A stretch of DNA of 64,000 nt from Paramecium octaurelia (GCA_905182995.1 CAJJDP010000018.1:310001-374000), one strand, 5' to 3'. Positions 34,015-47,273 are shown, counted from the stretch's first letter. The notes: a model not told the origin generated them from the sequence alone. Translations and numbers: made by a program.

Positions 34015-37000
34015 TCAAATCTAATTAATAAATGCTTTCAGAATCAATTCATAGCTAATGTTATCCTAAACTCCTGGCTTCAAAAATCCTCCAGAAATTT
34101 TTAATTCAATTTTTGTTTCCTTCCATTGTCCTATCTTCTTTAAGGCTTCAATGGAGGCAATAAATTAATCTGGCTAAGGAGGTTTGAAGGTAAATGTTAT
34201 CACTACCTCATTTCCTGGTTATATAGCACCTTTTTAATTATCACACACAAAGTATTTTTCATCTTTCTAATAAATTCATAGGAAATTAAATATTACCGAT
34301 AGAATCACTTCATAATTAACAGGTTTTTCCATTTTTGTATCTAGAAGTTTGCAACTACCAATAACTATTTTTCTAGAGTTATCTTCTTCTTTCAACTTCT
34401 CAAATTCAAGCATAATCTTATTGTTTAAGTAGGTGTAGACCTTCTCCTCATCTTTTAATTTTAATTAATCAAAGGGAAACTCAATTTTCTTATTAATCTC
34501 ATTAATTTAAGGAATTAAATTGTAAGGCTAATAAATATTTACATAAGCTTAACGATTATAGCAATATCCCCAAATAAAAACTCTCTTCTCAGATTTCTAA
34601 TTTGGTACATGAACAGAAATTAGATCATAAAATTTATCAGACACTCTATCAGGTTTAAAAATCACCTTGCAAGTAATTTCTTATTAAGCATTGACAATTG
34701 CCTCTTAAGGTATAAATTAAAAGACTTCTGTTCCGCAAGAATTTTGAACTCCCCTAGCCTTACTTAATAATTAAAATTTTATTGGAAAATTTGACACATT
34801 TGTTATTTTAAACGTTCTTTCTGCATACTCTCCCAATACTACTCCTCCAACTGATATTAATCCATTTTCTGGTACCACCTTTACTTCTGGTCTCACACCT
34901 ATTCCTTTTAATTTTGCTGAAACTGCTGCATGATCACAATATAATTTTAAAGTCTCCTCAAATGGTTGATCTTCAGTGGGTTAAAATTAAACAATTAAAG
35001 ATTTCTTATTACTAGGTTCTATTGTTCTAAGAGCATTTAAAATTGTAAATCCACAAGAGATTGGTAACATCTGCATTTTTAATTCAGCCTTGAATGGAGT
35101 TTGATTAAAAACAGTAAGTTCTTTTGTTTGTCTTATCCCAACTGCCACTTCACCAAAATCTATTATGGTTTTACTCAAAAGCAAACTCTTTTAAACAGTA
35201 ACAGTAGAAATCTACAAGTATATTACTTATTTTGCATTATCTGGCATATCAGTGTATTTAAAATAACATGGAATCAACCAAGAATAGTGTTATGAATAAT
35301 CTTATAGAATATAATGATATAATACTTAAATCTTCAGGTTTATTAAATTCAACAAGAGTTCCTCCAAGATTTCTTAATTCTTTAGCACTGTCAAACTATT
35401 TTTCAAATTCTTCTCTTTTCAATCTTTCCTCTTCTTGTTTCAATTTTTCTAATTCTGCTTGTCTTCTTTCCTCTTCTTCAAGTTATTACTACTAAGCTTT
35501 TGTTAATTTCTCTGGTTTTTTTTAATCCTTCTTAACCTCCTTTTTGGCAGCCTTACCTTTAGCAGCCATTTCCTCTTCTTTTTTCAATTCTTCTTATTCT
35601 CTTTTCTTTCTTTCCTCTTCTTCATATCTAATTTTTAATCTCAATTCGAAATTATTATTTGGATCATTTTCATATTTTTCTTTCAATTCTTAAAGAGTAT
35701 AAGCTCCTAATTTTTTAAAGAAAGAATCATATTCCAAATGTACTTATATTAATTAGTCCCTTTAAATTTATTGAACCATCGGAGCCATTCTAAGCCCACA
35801 CAATTCATAGAATGGTAAAAAGAATTCAATGATAATGTCTCTTTAAGATATGTTTTTGATATCAATGGTAGTTGAGTACTTTTCATCAATTTATTAGACT
35901 GGAATATCAAACTTAATGCCTGAAAATTCTAGAGGACATTTAGAAATTTCACAAGTATAAGGTATTCTGATCTCTTTTGTGGAGATAGTACCTGAAACTA
36001 TTTTGCATTTTAAAATTCCTTCATCTTATCTATCACTAATTCCAATTACCTTCTAAGTTCTATATATTATATCGGTTGTAAATTTTTATTTAGGAAGTAA
36101 ACGCAATGGTACCAAATCAGTTGTAATTGAAATTTCTTTTGGTAAAGGGTAGATGGCCAATTCTTAGGGTAAATCGCTTAGATTCTCAAATGTGATGGCT
36201 CTCTTTGCCCCTTATCCATCAAACAATTTTCCAAAATCTAATCTTGCAGGTGTAATCTGAAGAGTAGCCATTGTCATCTATGCAACAATATTAAAGGGAA
36301 CAGGCATTTTCTAATCAGCTCCTATCAATTTAAAGGGAACATCTATAACATTATCCTTGAAAAATCTTTGGCATATTGTTTGTAATTGTCTTTCTGCATT
36401 AAATTTAACCCAAATCTCAAATTTAGAATTTCCTTATATATATCCTAATTTGGGATTAAATTCAAAGAAATCCTTAGTCTCTTTTGGAGTTTAAATTTAA
36501 ATTTTCATAGCATTCTAACTTCTATTAAAGAACACAATCTTTTCTCTATAAATATGATTGAATAAGCAAATTTGGAAATTATAAATTTGTTTTTCTACAT
36601 AAATGGGTACTTCAGTGCAATATCCTCTAATTTCAATTTGACAAGGTGGAGAATGCAAGAAGTTTTCATAATATAGTGTGAGAGGCAATGAAAATGGACC
36701 AACTTCTGCAGGAATATATTGAATAGGTATTTTAAGCATGGAATAACCTTATAGAACATGTTATCTTTAGAATTTAAGCTATTTCAAGTAAGGTAAAATG
36801 CCTTCTTCATCAAAGGGTCGATCTCTATTTGATTTTTAAGAAACTGATTCAGTAGCTATTGTTTACAAATCCATGCCTTTTGCACTTCTCATGAAAACAT
36901 CTGTATCTAGAGCACCCAAATTTTGAATTTTGAGAATGAGAGTTGAATCCTCTCCTAAAATAACTTTGCCAAAGTCAATGATAGGTTATTCTACCTTTGC

Positions 37001-37531
37001 TATTGCTTTCTTGCTTGTGCACAGAATATGAATTTAGAAGGGTCCAGTTTCAGCCTAACACTATAATTGAACATCGATATCATCATTTAATTATGGAGTA
37101 AATCTAACTGTTATTGGACATGACATGCCTGCTGAAACTCTGCCAGGAGGAGTGTATATCAATTCAAAGAAATCCTTAGGTCAAATTTATATGATACCCT
37201 AACAGCTTCTGGAAGCGGAAGTATTTTGAATGAATTGAAAGTGTAAGAAACATTAGTAAGTTACATTATTATGGTGTGTGGCTTGCCAACATCAAAATCC
37301 TATAATAAGTAGCTAGATAAATACTTTGAAAATTATCTCGGCAGGTTTAGAAATGAAGGCCACTCCCTCAAATTTCCTACCTTGCACTATTTAATCTTTG
37401 TATATGTTTTCTTTGTGACGCTATCGAGCCTTGTCAAAATATTCCTTTTCAAGAGGAGTTAGCTCCTTTAACTTTATTATTCTTTATCCGAATTCGTCTT
37501 ATCTTGGTGACTCTTCCTCTTAATCTGACAT
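34015..37531 (-). CDS. CFAP74: Ciliary central-apparatus protein CFAP74
   Basis: ATG at 37529-37531, TGA at 34015-34017, about 1,150 residues, with small introns near 37305 (24-25 nt), 37200 and elsewhere. Segments match the order known in CFAP74: [18 protein letters not shown] and [11 protein letters not shown], then [58 protein letters not shown], and the [16 protein letters not shown] repeat. Several further MSP/ASH-like beta domains follow ([20 protein letters not shown]). A Lys/Glu/Ala-rich coiled coil lies mid-protein (about 35430-35680), while the long N-terminal coiled coil of animal CFAP74 is missing. CFAP74 belongs to the C1d projection of the ciliary central pair with CFAP54, CFAP46 and CFAP221. 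Its start is 9 bp from the divergent J-domain gene. Exact exon borders were not all checked. Confidence 0.82.
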
Positions 37532-37540
37532 AATAAATTA

Positions 37541-38161
37541 ATGTTATTAAGAAAATCAATAAATTACTTTTCTATTTTCACAAGCAAATTACCTAAGACA
37601 TATTATGAGGTCTTAGAAGTTATTCCAAAGGCAACAACCAAGGAAATCAAATTGCAATATATTAAATTGGTGAAGTTGTACCATCCTGATAATGGTGAAT
37701 CTGGATCAGAAGAGAAATTCAAGGAAATCTCTAAAGCCTATCAAGTACTTAAGGATCCGATCAAAAGATAACTCTATGATTCTGATGCATTAAATTTTGA
37801 ATAATCTGGAGAAGCACATTCAGCAAATGATGTGAATCCTGACTCCTATTTTTATAGCACAAATAAAAGGGAGTACTATCAAAATAAATGGTACAATTTT
37901 AGAAAGCCATCTTATGAAACACTACATTAAGAATAAACATACTAATTTGTTGATGAACTCACATCTAAAGCAATTATTGGCAGAGTACTTATAGTTTTAG
38001 GAGTCTATGCTATTTGGGATTTGTATAGATTGTATTCGAGAAGATAACATAAGAAGTTTTTAGAGACTCAAAAAGAAATACTTGATTCAAGTTTCATTCA
38101 GGCCCCTTTGGAATAATATATTGATACCAGATAAACAGAGATGTAATTAGACTTAGATTGA
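37541..38161 (+). CDS. J-domain (DnaJ/Hsp40) protein with one membrane helix, likely mitochondrial
   Basis: ATG at 37541, TGA at 38159-38161, 206 residues, no intron. Residues 1-17 are basic and aromatic without acid ([17 protein letters not shown]), as in mitochondrial presequences. The J domain (about 20-80) has [20 protein letters not shown], the HPD motif in KLYHPDNG, and [17 protein letters not shown]. One hydrophobic helix ([20 protein letters not shown]) lies near 145-165. HPD is needed to stimulate Hsp70 ATPase, so this is a co-chaperone, probably in the mitochondrial inner membrane. Its start codon is only 9 bp from that of CFAP74 on the other strand. Confidence 0.85.
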
Positions 38162-38237
38162 TGATATAATATAGATTGTTAAAGCATTATCACAATATTT
38201 GTAAAAAAATGATAAAAATTACGTATAAAGATATAGA

Positions 38238-39643
38238 TCATTCATTAATTTCTTCGATTTAGTTTGTTTGTTATTCTAAATCTTTTGGGTACTACTTTGC
38301 AAATTCAATTTAACTCTCATTAACAGTTTCTAAATTATTTTTCATACGACTCAAATAAGTTGAATCTGTATTGTTAACTCTAAGAGTGTTAATCTCCAAC
38401 CAAGGGTAGTCTTTGATGAGTTTCTTTCTAGTAAATTCAGTTCTGCAAAATGGACAATTCTTCTATCTTAATAACCATTCCTCAAGACACATGGAATGGA
38501 AAATGTGAAAACAAGGAGTGACAGAACAAATCTTTTGTAGTTTCGTAGTAGCCTTCTTCATTTATTCTAAACACACAGCACATTCTTCAAATTAGGACAA
38601 GCCTGGATATACTTTAGTGATTTTTTCATAGTTATGTCCTTTAAAGTGATCTTTAATAAATCTTAACGAGAGACCTCATAAGTTGCTTAAGTTGTACCTT
38701 TGTTATTGGTTTGGATGACTTAGCGATCTGGACTTTAGGCTTGCATTTATTCCATATTACGAACTTGGTCTAGATTTCTTCTAATCACCTCTTGTATTTG
38801 TTATTGGAATTATCGTTGTTACCGAGATTTGAGAGCTGATAACCCGAAAGCAAACAAGAGCAATGATCCTACCACACATCCAGTCACAACAATAATAATT
38901 TTGTTTCGCTCAAAAGTGCTTTCTTCCTCTTCTTCAGTTGTGATGATCTTGAATTGTAGGTTGACAGATTTAGATTGATTATTGTAGAGTCCGATATAAA
39001 TTATGTCGACATATGTACTATTCAATTTGCCTCTTAATTCCTATTAAATATTATTGAGTGTCAATAATTTCTAACTGTCCTTCATAGTTGGGATATTCAA
39101 TTAAGGATTTACCTTTAATACAAAGCTATAATCTATATATGTTATTGTACAATTAAATACATAAATCATCCTCTTCGTTTTATAAAAATAGATTTATGTC
39201 CTTCGAACTAAATTTGTACTGAAAATACTTCCAATTGTGTGAATCTAAGGTAAAGGAAGTAAGAACGTTGCTTTGTATCTGTGCGGATTGGAATTAGCAA
39301 TATTATCCGAATGCACCATCCAAACAGTGACATTATTCAGCTACACAAACAGAATCCTAGACGTCAGGATAGTTGTATCCGTTACAATCGTTTATGCAAC
39401 CTTATACATGTTGGCTTTCTTAATAATAGATCTCCAGACTGATAGGTTAGTATTGAGTATGGTTTAATTGCAAACATTTTATGTAGATTATTGCGACATA
39501 ATCCAATTGGACAAGCTGATTCTCATTATTGGCTTAGTAACTTTGATAGTCATAAATTTCAGATCCTTTTGGGTTGTAAGACAAATCAAGATCACTTAAT
39601 GTCGTTTATTCCAAATCGCTTGGAGAAACTAAACAAAGTACAT
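38238..39643 (-). CDS. Single-pass membrane RING-H2 E3 ubiquitin ligase
   Basis: ATG at 39641-39643, TGA at 38238-38240. One 29-nt intron near 38645-38675 leaves 1,377 nt, 458 residues. The long N-terminal half (about 290 residues, many Thr, Ser and Asn, few Cys) is probably lumenal or extracellular. A hydrophobic N-terminal segment (HQVILICLTTQ) may be a weak signal. One clear membrane helix: KIIIVVTGCVVGSLLLFAFG. A Gln-rich linker follows, then a RING-H2: CAVCLEQMKK, CSVTPCFHIFHSMCLEEW, and CPFCRTEF. This layout is that of goliath/RNF13-type ligases of the endomembrane system, without a recognisable PA domain. All zinc ligands are present, so it should be active. Confidence 0.8.
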
Positions 39644-39831
39644 CGTCTTCTCTTTTGTAGAATTTGATTATTAGGCTGTTAACTTTTTAAGTATAGTTTA
39701 GTTAAATCATCTATTGGATATCTGGTTGGGCTGTTCCATAGTAATTCGGTAAACTTTATACAAGCCATAAGAATATGGTATATATAATCATTTATAAATT
39801 AATGTGTACAAAAAAAATAGGGGTTTACTAA

Positions 39832-41608
39832 ATGGATTTGACCATCAAATTGGGACGAGGAGCCTATGGAGATGTGTATCCTGGCCAAGATAAAAATGGT
39901 CTTTTCATTGCTATCAAATAAATAGCATTGCCCAACAAGGATGAGAAGGAAGTGGAGAAAGCTTTAAACATGGCCAAGAATGAGATTTCAGTAATGCGAA
40001 CAATCTAAGATGTGAATGTAGTCAAATTTGTAGATATGGTGAGAACATAAAACAATTTGTATCTGATGATGGAATATTGCAATGGAGGCAGTTTAGACAA
40101 ATATATTTGTAAGAAATGTTCAAAGGATGAAAGATATTTGGCAGAAAAGGAAGCCAAAATAATCATGAAATAAATAGTATCAGGCTACAAGGCTCTCTAT
40201 TAATGTAACATTGTACATAGAGATTTAAAATCTGCCAATATATTAATACATGATGGGGTTGTTAAGATTGCTGATTTTGGATTTAGCAAATTTCTAGAAA
40301 AAACAGACGAATAATTATTGTACACTTATGCAGGAAGTCCTCTCTATATGGCACCTTAGATTTTATAATAAAAATAATACACCAATAAGGCTGATGTTTG
40401 GTCTATGGGAATTATATTTTATGAAATACTTTTTGGTAAATTACCTTGGCATGCTATCACTATTCCAGATTTGATTAATAAAATTAAAAATGAGGAATTG
40501 CACATACCTCAATTTCCAGTTGTCTCAGATTTGATTAAGGAATTGATCAAGAAGATGTTACAGAAAGAAGAAGCAGATAGGATTTGTTGGAAAGATGTCT
40601 AAAATCATGCTTATTTTAATGAGCAAATGGAGTTCGAATATTTAACCAATCTAAGAAATTCCTATAATGAGATTGAAGAAGAAACTGATGAGTTAAAAAA
40701 ATCAAATGCCAAAAAAAACATTTATTTTCAATAGCAAAATGTTGTTTAACATGTTTATCATGCTGAACAAATACAAGACTAAATTTAGAATGCGTGTCCT
40801 GGCATTATTGAAGCTAAGTAAGAAATCAAATTAGAAAATCATAAAAAGAATAAAAACTTAGATTAAATGTACAAAAAATAAAAAGAAAAAGTATCAATCC
40901 AATAATAGATGTAATTAATTTCAGATTGGGTTGTGCATCGAAAGAATAAATCAGCATTTCTCAGTTCAATTAATTCTCAGTTATTTGATTAATTTTAATA
41001 AAGTAACTCTATAGACTAATTAATTAGATTTAAAAACTGTTTTAAATGAATAATTATTTTGGGGATTCTTGTTCCTATTAACAAAGTATCAAAATAGCAT
41101 TCTTTTCAAAATGAAATGCCGACTATGTAGTGGTAGATTAGATTCTAACAATTAAAGATTTTCTAGCGAAGATTGGAAGAAGTTTTGTAAATCAAAAGAA
41201 GGACAAACTTCCCTAAAAGTGATTGAACATGATTTTCAAGTTATTAACCAATTTTGGGACTCAATTATACCTGAAACTCTCAAATCATTGCAAGGCACTC
41301 AAGATTAACTTCTATTAAGCATCCTAAAAGTCTGTAATAAGAATCAAATTGAAAAACAATCCTTCGATTGTATTTTCAAGAATGCAGCAAAAGCAGTTCT
41401 AGATGGAGTAAAACTAAGAATAATATAATAAAAAAATAATATTTCTTTGTAGCTTTTAAGATTTGGATAACATTTATAAAACTGTTTAGAAATGAATTAA
41501 TTATTTAAATTTAAAGGGCCAAAGCAAGTTGATTTTTTCAAATATTATGAACAAGTTGAAAATCTTACTACATAATAAATTCTTCAGAAGTTGAATATAC
41601 AATTATGA
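39832..41608 (+). CDS. ULK/ATG1-like serine/threonine kinase
   Basis: ATG at 39832, TGA at 41606-41608, one 25-nt intron near 41003-41027; 1,752 nt, 583 residues. The kinase starts almost at residue 1: IKLGRGAYGDVYPG, Lys in [48 protein letters not shown], and ADVWSMGIIFYEILFG. HRDLKxxNIL with GSPLYMAP is typical of ULK/ATG1 kinases, which start autophagy, or of related ciliary ULKs. The C-terminal half is Lys/Gln-rich, then helical with a CxxC (MKCRLCSGRLDS). After the TGA the next frame (+1) stays coding-like to TGA 41814-41816 (IQNELRHSFNIIIKSISEIY). The true C-terminus may therefore be some 65 residues longer if an intron or error was missed. Confidence 0.8.
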
Positions 41609-41816
41609 AATAAAACTATGGATATTAATCCAAAATAATATTTAAAATGAACTTAGACATTCTTTTAACATTATTATCAAATCTATATCGGAAATATATG
41701 ATTTATTCACTAATGTCCAAAAATTCAACTAATCAATGAAGAATATGCAGAAATTTTACAATTTTATCCGATCTACCTAAATTTAGGAGAAATAACTTCC
41801 CATTAAACAAAAGTGA

Positions 41817-43054
41817 TTTTCTTTCTTTAAAATAAATTCTTCTATTAAAAAAAAATTAAGTCTATTCCAAAACGAAAAATTAAGTGCATTTTCCTATATT
41901 TGTTGATTCCATTATTCATGAATTATCTAAATTTTCCTTTAGAAGCAATATCTTTTTCTTTTGCATGAACTTTATAGAATTAATGTTTTTTACCCATCAA
42001 GGTCATATGATAGTTAATAATCAAGAATGATATAAATTATTTTATTTCGTCCCCTTGGTGAATTCTTTTAATATCGCCTTCTCAATAAAATTGCTCAATT
42101 AATCTCTTAAAATAAATGGATTTTTTGTATTGTTTCAAAAAGGTTGATTATCTAAGTGAAAGAAGAAGATTTCATCGATAAAATAAATTTGATAGCTATT
42201 TCGATTGTGATTACTCAAATTTTAATAAATGGTCTTATTAAATTATAAATATCTTAAAATTCCACCTAATATCTGAAGAGTCAATCCATAAAAGAATGTC
42301 ATGTTACCTTCTCTTTGGTTCATATACATTTATAAGAATATTATATTTTGAATTTTCTTATATTAGAATTTACATTTAGGTTTGTTAATTTTAGATTCGC
42401 AACAATAAATTTAATTAAATTGAATTGTCTACTTTTAAGATTAACATCTAAACTTAATCAATAGTGATATTCAAAATAAGCTTTATTTGAGCTATAATCT
42501 TGAAGTTCATTTAATTAAATCGAATTTACAAGTTTTATCATGATAAAATAAGTTCAGCCATTCAGAATTCGAAACAATGAAATCTCTCAAATTTTGGTAA
42601 AAATTTATTAAAAATCCCAAAATGTCCACTAGATTTAGCTAATCTTAAAATTGGACAATAGATAATTCTGGACCATTAAGTAGTCCTTAGTTTTTAGATT
42701 TCAAATATTGAATTAAAAAGAAATTTATGAAGGTTAACACATATAAAGGAGTGTCAATAATTATGATATGCTAAGAAAAAGGATGTGAGTATTCTTTGGG
42801 TCTTAATTCATGAACCATGCAAAGTAAGTAAATTTATATTAGTGAGATGTTGAATTATTTTACTCGGTTGTTGATTGATTGGGCATTTGGAGCAATAAAT
42901 AAGTAGCATTTATGAGTATTTAATATTAATTTATAAATAAGTTATTGCTCTATATTAATTTTAGAATACCCGTTTTTGAAAATTAGATGAATTGAAAGTA
43001 TTTGTTATTTAGCATAGTTAGAGGGATGGTTGATTAATATTATTTATTTTAGAG
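41817..43054. other. Intergenic region, no convincing gene
   Basis: About 1.2 kb. Short open runs exist in all frames (for example MKSLKFWQKF from 42578) but none joins into a gene with normal introns. Composition is typical of spacer. The 3' end should carry the promoter of the trichocyst gene. Confidence 0.45.
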
Positions 43055-44169
43055 ATGAAAGCTACAATTGCAATCCTTTTATTGGTGAGCATTGCCTCAG
43101 CAACTTCAACTCATGATTAAATTATGGCATTACTTTAAACAGGAACAAAAGCTATGGATGCCATTGACACAGTCTTTGGTTTGTTGAATGACTTGATTCA
43201 ATCAAATAAGGATGCTCAATTTGCTGCTGATTAAAAGAATGAGACAGATGAATGGATTGGTGCATAGTAATATCATGATCTAATTCTAGAACAATTGAGC
43301 AATTCACAAAGATCAAGTCCTTGAACTAAAAGCTTTTCTAATAATCAATCGAAAACAGAGTGCAATTTGAATAAGAGCTTTCAGACACAAAGAATTATTT
43401 GGCATGGAATGAATAAAGATAAGATGAAATTGCAAGAAAAATTTAAGTCTTATTAGATGAATAATGTTTGAGCAACTAACTTTTCGTCAGATCAATCAAA
43501 TAAAACAGAGAAGCACTCGAAGTAGTCAGAGTCCTTAAGCAAGATGTTGCAGGTTATATCATAAATGGAGATTCATTTGAACTCGTCTAAGAGAAAGCTA
43601 CAAGTGTTGCTGAAAAATTAAAGGCTTATAGCACTCTTTTTAGTGAAAACGAAGTCAAATCTTTCCTCAGTTTAGCTTCTAAATAAGAAGATGGATCTGT
43701 ATTAATTCTAATTTTATTCCTTAGGTTAGTAGAGGTGCCACATTGGCTGAGAGAGTCTTGGCAGTTTTGGAATCCCTTGAAGCCAATCTCTAAGCTTCTC
43801 TAGAGGCTTTGGAAGTCAATGAAATCAATGCCTCATGGGAATTAGCTGGATGGGTTTCTTTGAGTGAAGCTGAAGTTGCTAATTTGAAAGTTGAATACGA
43901 GAGAAAATAAGTTTATGCTGACAGACTCGCCACTGTATTTTCATCTTATTTATTTTATTTAGTAAATCTAAGCTGCTTTGGCCTAATAAGCAAAATCAAA
44001 GATTATCCTCTAAGAATCCCAAGATGCTCTTGACTAAGCCCAATCTGATTTGGAAAGCAAGAGAGCCGACTATGCTGAAGCCAAAGCCAAAAGAGATGAG
44101 GAAAATGCTATATTGGAGCAAGTCATCATCATTTTCAAGAAATAAGTTGCCTCATGGTCTGGAAGATGA
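43055..44169 (+). CDS. Trichocyst matrix protein precursor (TMP family)
   Basis: ATG at 43055, TGA at 44167-44169, introns of 23, 26 and 28 nt (near 43268, 43700 and 43936); 1,038 nt, 345 residues. A clean signal peptide (MKATIAILLLVSIASATS) is followed by an almost wholly helical, heptad-rich protein with very few aromatic residues: TKAMDAIDTVFGLLNDLIQ, NYLAWNEQRQDEIARK, AERVLAVLESLEANLQASLE. The TMP-type end is QVIIIFKKQVASWSGR. Trichocyst matrix proteins are processed and crystallise in the extrusive secretory organelles of Paramecium. The short signal peptide, alpha-helical repeats, and Trp in NASWELAGW and ASWSGR match the family. Strong evidence that the source is Paramecium. Confidence 0.88.
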
Positions 44170-44300
44170 TTAATATATGAAAAACTATAAAACAATCAAA
44201 TTATCTGATAATATAAAAAATGAGATAAAATTCTGATTCATGCTTTAGTTTCTGTTCCAATAGATGTAATTCTTTGTGGATTAATGGATACCCAACACAT

Positions 44301-45804
44301 ATGAAGAACTCCTAATCAATTAGTCTTCACAATGTTTCCTTGAAAAATAGCCAGCGCAAGATTATAAAGTTTTAGAATGCCATAATCTAAGAAAAATATT
44401 TGGTTGTAGACGATAGATATATCAATCTTGAAAATCTATAATTAAAAAGGTATAACGTAAAGAAAGCAGAAGGATAGATTTCAAATATTTAATACCTCAA
44501 TATCTCTAATAATTTAGATTCTCTTGAAATATTTGGTCCAGAATTATAAATTGATTAGATCTATAATTATTTGAAATTATATACAATATAACAACAATTT
44601 GAAGATAATTATTAAATAATCAAAATTTTAGGGAAAGGTTCATTTGCAAAAGTTTATAAAGTGAAAAAAATACAAGTTAATTTATAATTATAAGATAAAT
44701 AAGAATATACATATGCCTCAAAAGTATTTAATAAAATTAAGCTTAGATAAAATTAAGAAGAGAACGAAGTAAGCATTTAATTAATTTTGATAGTTGAGTT
44801 TATGGAAAGAGATTGAAATTATGAGATTGATGAAAAATAAACATATCATCAAGTTATTTGAGGTGTTTGAAGATGAAAAAAAAATATATCTTCTCTTAGA
44901 TTTCCTCTAAGGTAGGGATTTACTAAGTCACATATATAATAATAATAACGTATATGATGAAACCCTAGTTCTGAAATTGATGCATAATGTTTTAAATGGC
45001 CTATCATATATACATAGCCAAAATATTATTCATCGGGATATTAAACCAGAAAATTTGATACTTAAACAAAAAAATAATATTGAAGACATTATACTTGCTG
45101 ATTTTGGACTAGCTGACTTTTATAACCCGAATGGTGATTATTTATTCAAACGATGTGGATCCATAGGATACATAGCTCCTGAAATGTTGAATAATGAAAA
45201 ATATGATTACAAAGTAGATGTCTATTCATTAGGGACAGTTTTCTTTCTCTTATTAACTGGGTAGCAAGCATTTGAAGGATAATCTTCTTAAGAAATTTTT
45301 ACAAAAAACTAGAAAGGAAAAGTTGATTTTAAATTGCTAGATCAAACCAATATTAGTTAAGCAGCAAAGGATCTTTGCATGAAAATGTTAAAATAAAACC
45401 CACTAGAAAGAATTTCTATAGATGAAGCCTTGAATCATCCATGGTTACAAAGGAGAAAATAGAATCTATAAGTTGATTCCTTTAAAATCATTAAGAAACC
45501 AACCATTGTCAGAGGACTTAAAGATATAATAAGATGTAATACTCCTCTTTGGATAAATAAGAGTCTAAAAAGTATTACTGATTCTTCTGATAATTTAGAT
45601 TATTTGAGTAATTTTATATACTAAATTTTAGCCTTTAATGTAAGAGATTAAACTATTCAAGATTTTATAGATGAGGAAGTTCAAATATAACAACGTGGAT
45701 CCAATAATTACGATCTCGAAGATGACACAATAGAAGAGGACAAAATGCCCTCATATAATGTCAATAGACATTTTCCTCTAGTGAAACAAAAAAGCTTTCC
45801 GTGA
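44301..45804 (+). CDS. PH-CaMK protein kinase (third paralogue)
   Basis: ATG at 44301, TGA at 45802-45804, one 25-nt intron near 44770-44794; 1,479 nt, 492 residues. Its layout equals that of the kinases at 5972-9231: a PH-like region (DDRYINLENLQLKRYN ... LEIFGPELQIDQIYNYLKLY) directly before the kinase ILGKGSFAKVYKV. Further motifs: Lys in YASKVF, NIIHRDIKPENLIL, ADFGLADFY, and CGSIGYIAPEMLNN. The catalytic set is complete. The tail after the kinase is longer and ends in an acidic patch and VKQKSFP. Together with the tandem pair this shows expansion of a PH-CaMK subfamily. The upstream ATG at 44242 is in another frame and was not used. Confidence 0.86.
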
Positions 45805-45933
45805 AATAATTACAAATCTTGCTACTTGAGGTTGAATATTTCTATATATATAAAACATAACATATATTTCTATAAAAATCATCCTCTAAAATTGATATTA
45901 TTATATATTATTATAAATAATAGTTTCAAGCTA

Positions 45934-47095
45934 TCATTTATCAATTTTTTGATAATTATCTTGAATGATTTGATATTTTTGTTTATTTAGAGTTTAAGGG
46001 AGAATATTATTGATCGTTATTTTTTTTAGTATATTTGGCAGTAGTAGGTTCCTTGGCATATAAAAATTATATACTTTCAGAATTGAATTTTCCAGAAGGG
46101 ATGGGTCAAGCATAAATTTCTGAAAATTATCCAATTAATTTTTTTAAGTTGGAACCATTAAACTTTTCTTGAATTAAACTGTGTTTAGCAATTTGGCTTT
46201 GGAAATATAATGTTCTATTTCAATTAATTATTTTTTATCAATGTCAAACCATTTAACATCTCGAACGGATTAGGAATTTAATGCGAATTGCTATCTCATG
46301 TCATAGAATAGTTTCATTTTTTTATTAATTTGGAGCATAAAGACTAATAATTCATAGAATTACAAGGCTAAAATACAATATAGGATTTACACTCTCTAAC
46401 TTAAAATTATGAATAGGATTCAACCATATCTGAGATTTCGTTTCTCAAGAAACCATATTCTAATAAGCAGTCTTTATACACTAGATAAGCCACATCTCTA
46501 ATAATAAAAGAATTCTGGGTTTTGCAGTTAAATAAGAATTATAAATTCGGGATAAAAGCTAGTTTATAATTGAGCATATTTATAATTTTGAAGAGCCAAA
46601 CAAATTACAGTTTCCTGTTAAATGTTTCATCCTCATAGGGGTATTGATGGAATTTACAAGAATTATAGATATCCGAATTTTGGGTTACTCTTTATATGTA
46701 ATTGAAATAATTGTTGGTAAATTCAGATTCATTTTAATGAATTTATTCATAAAATTATAATTACTATATAAATATAATAATTACATCCGATACATTAAGG
46801 TACATCGAATTTTAAAATTTTGTAGCAATCATTTACTAATCTGACATAATCTAACATGTTTAATTAATATTTGTAGTAGCTGCTGTCTTAGCTTATATAT
46901 TTTGTCTAATAGGTTTGATCTCTATTTAATTATATTATTTACATGATTTTATTCACAATACTAGACGACCTTGTCAATAACTTGATATTAATCACTGCTC
47001 AAGATAATATGCAAAGCGTAGCATTTTTTGAGTTGTTCATTGATTGATTATGGTTGATAATTAAGAACTTATTCTAGTTTTTTCGAGTCTGCCAT
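45934..47095 (-). CDS. Hypothetical multi-exon protein
   Basis: ATG at 47093-47095, TGA at 45934-45936, about 350 residues. A 20-nt intron (GTAATTC...TTATTAG, near 46346-46365) joins two good coding parts. Exon joins between 46760 and 46900 are unresolved. Readable segments: MADSKKLEQVLNYQPQSINE at the start; VPQCIGC; CKFHQYPYEDETFNRKLQ; FIIRDVAYLVYKDCLLEYGF; VRDVKWFDIDKKQLIEIEHY; and an Asn/Lys-rich end. No motif is recognised. The protein appears soluble and helical. It ends 130 bp from the convergent PH-CaMK gene. Confidence 0.55.
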
Positions 47096-47273
47096 TAACA
47101 ATTTTGCATCCCTCAATCTTACTTATGTAAATTGAGGATCAAGTATTGAGAATTCAGAAGTCTGATTCTTGGGTTTCTATTGGATTTAGGATGTAGATGG
47201 TTTTGAGAATATTTACTTTATAAAATTCATTTATTAATGAAATTTGTAAAATTCAAATATATAAACACAAGGT

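Noticed and set aside
35101..35495. Plus-strand ORFs over CFAP74, one with a Ser/Phe-rich repeat-like sequence
   Set aside because: The apparent repeat is the antisense of the Lys/Glu coiled coil of CFAP74.
43055..44169. Trichocyst protein as a tropomyosin or structural maintenance protein
   Set aside because: The signal peptide, size, intron pattern and C-terminal SWSGR fit trichocyst matrix proteins better than cytosolic coiled-coil proteins.
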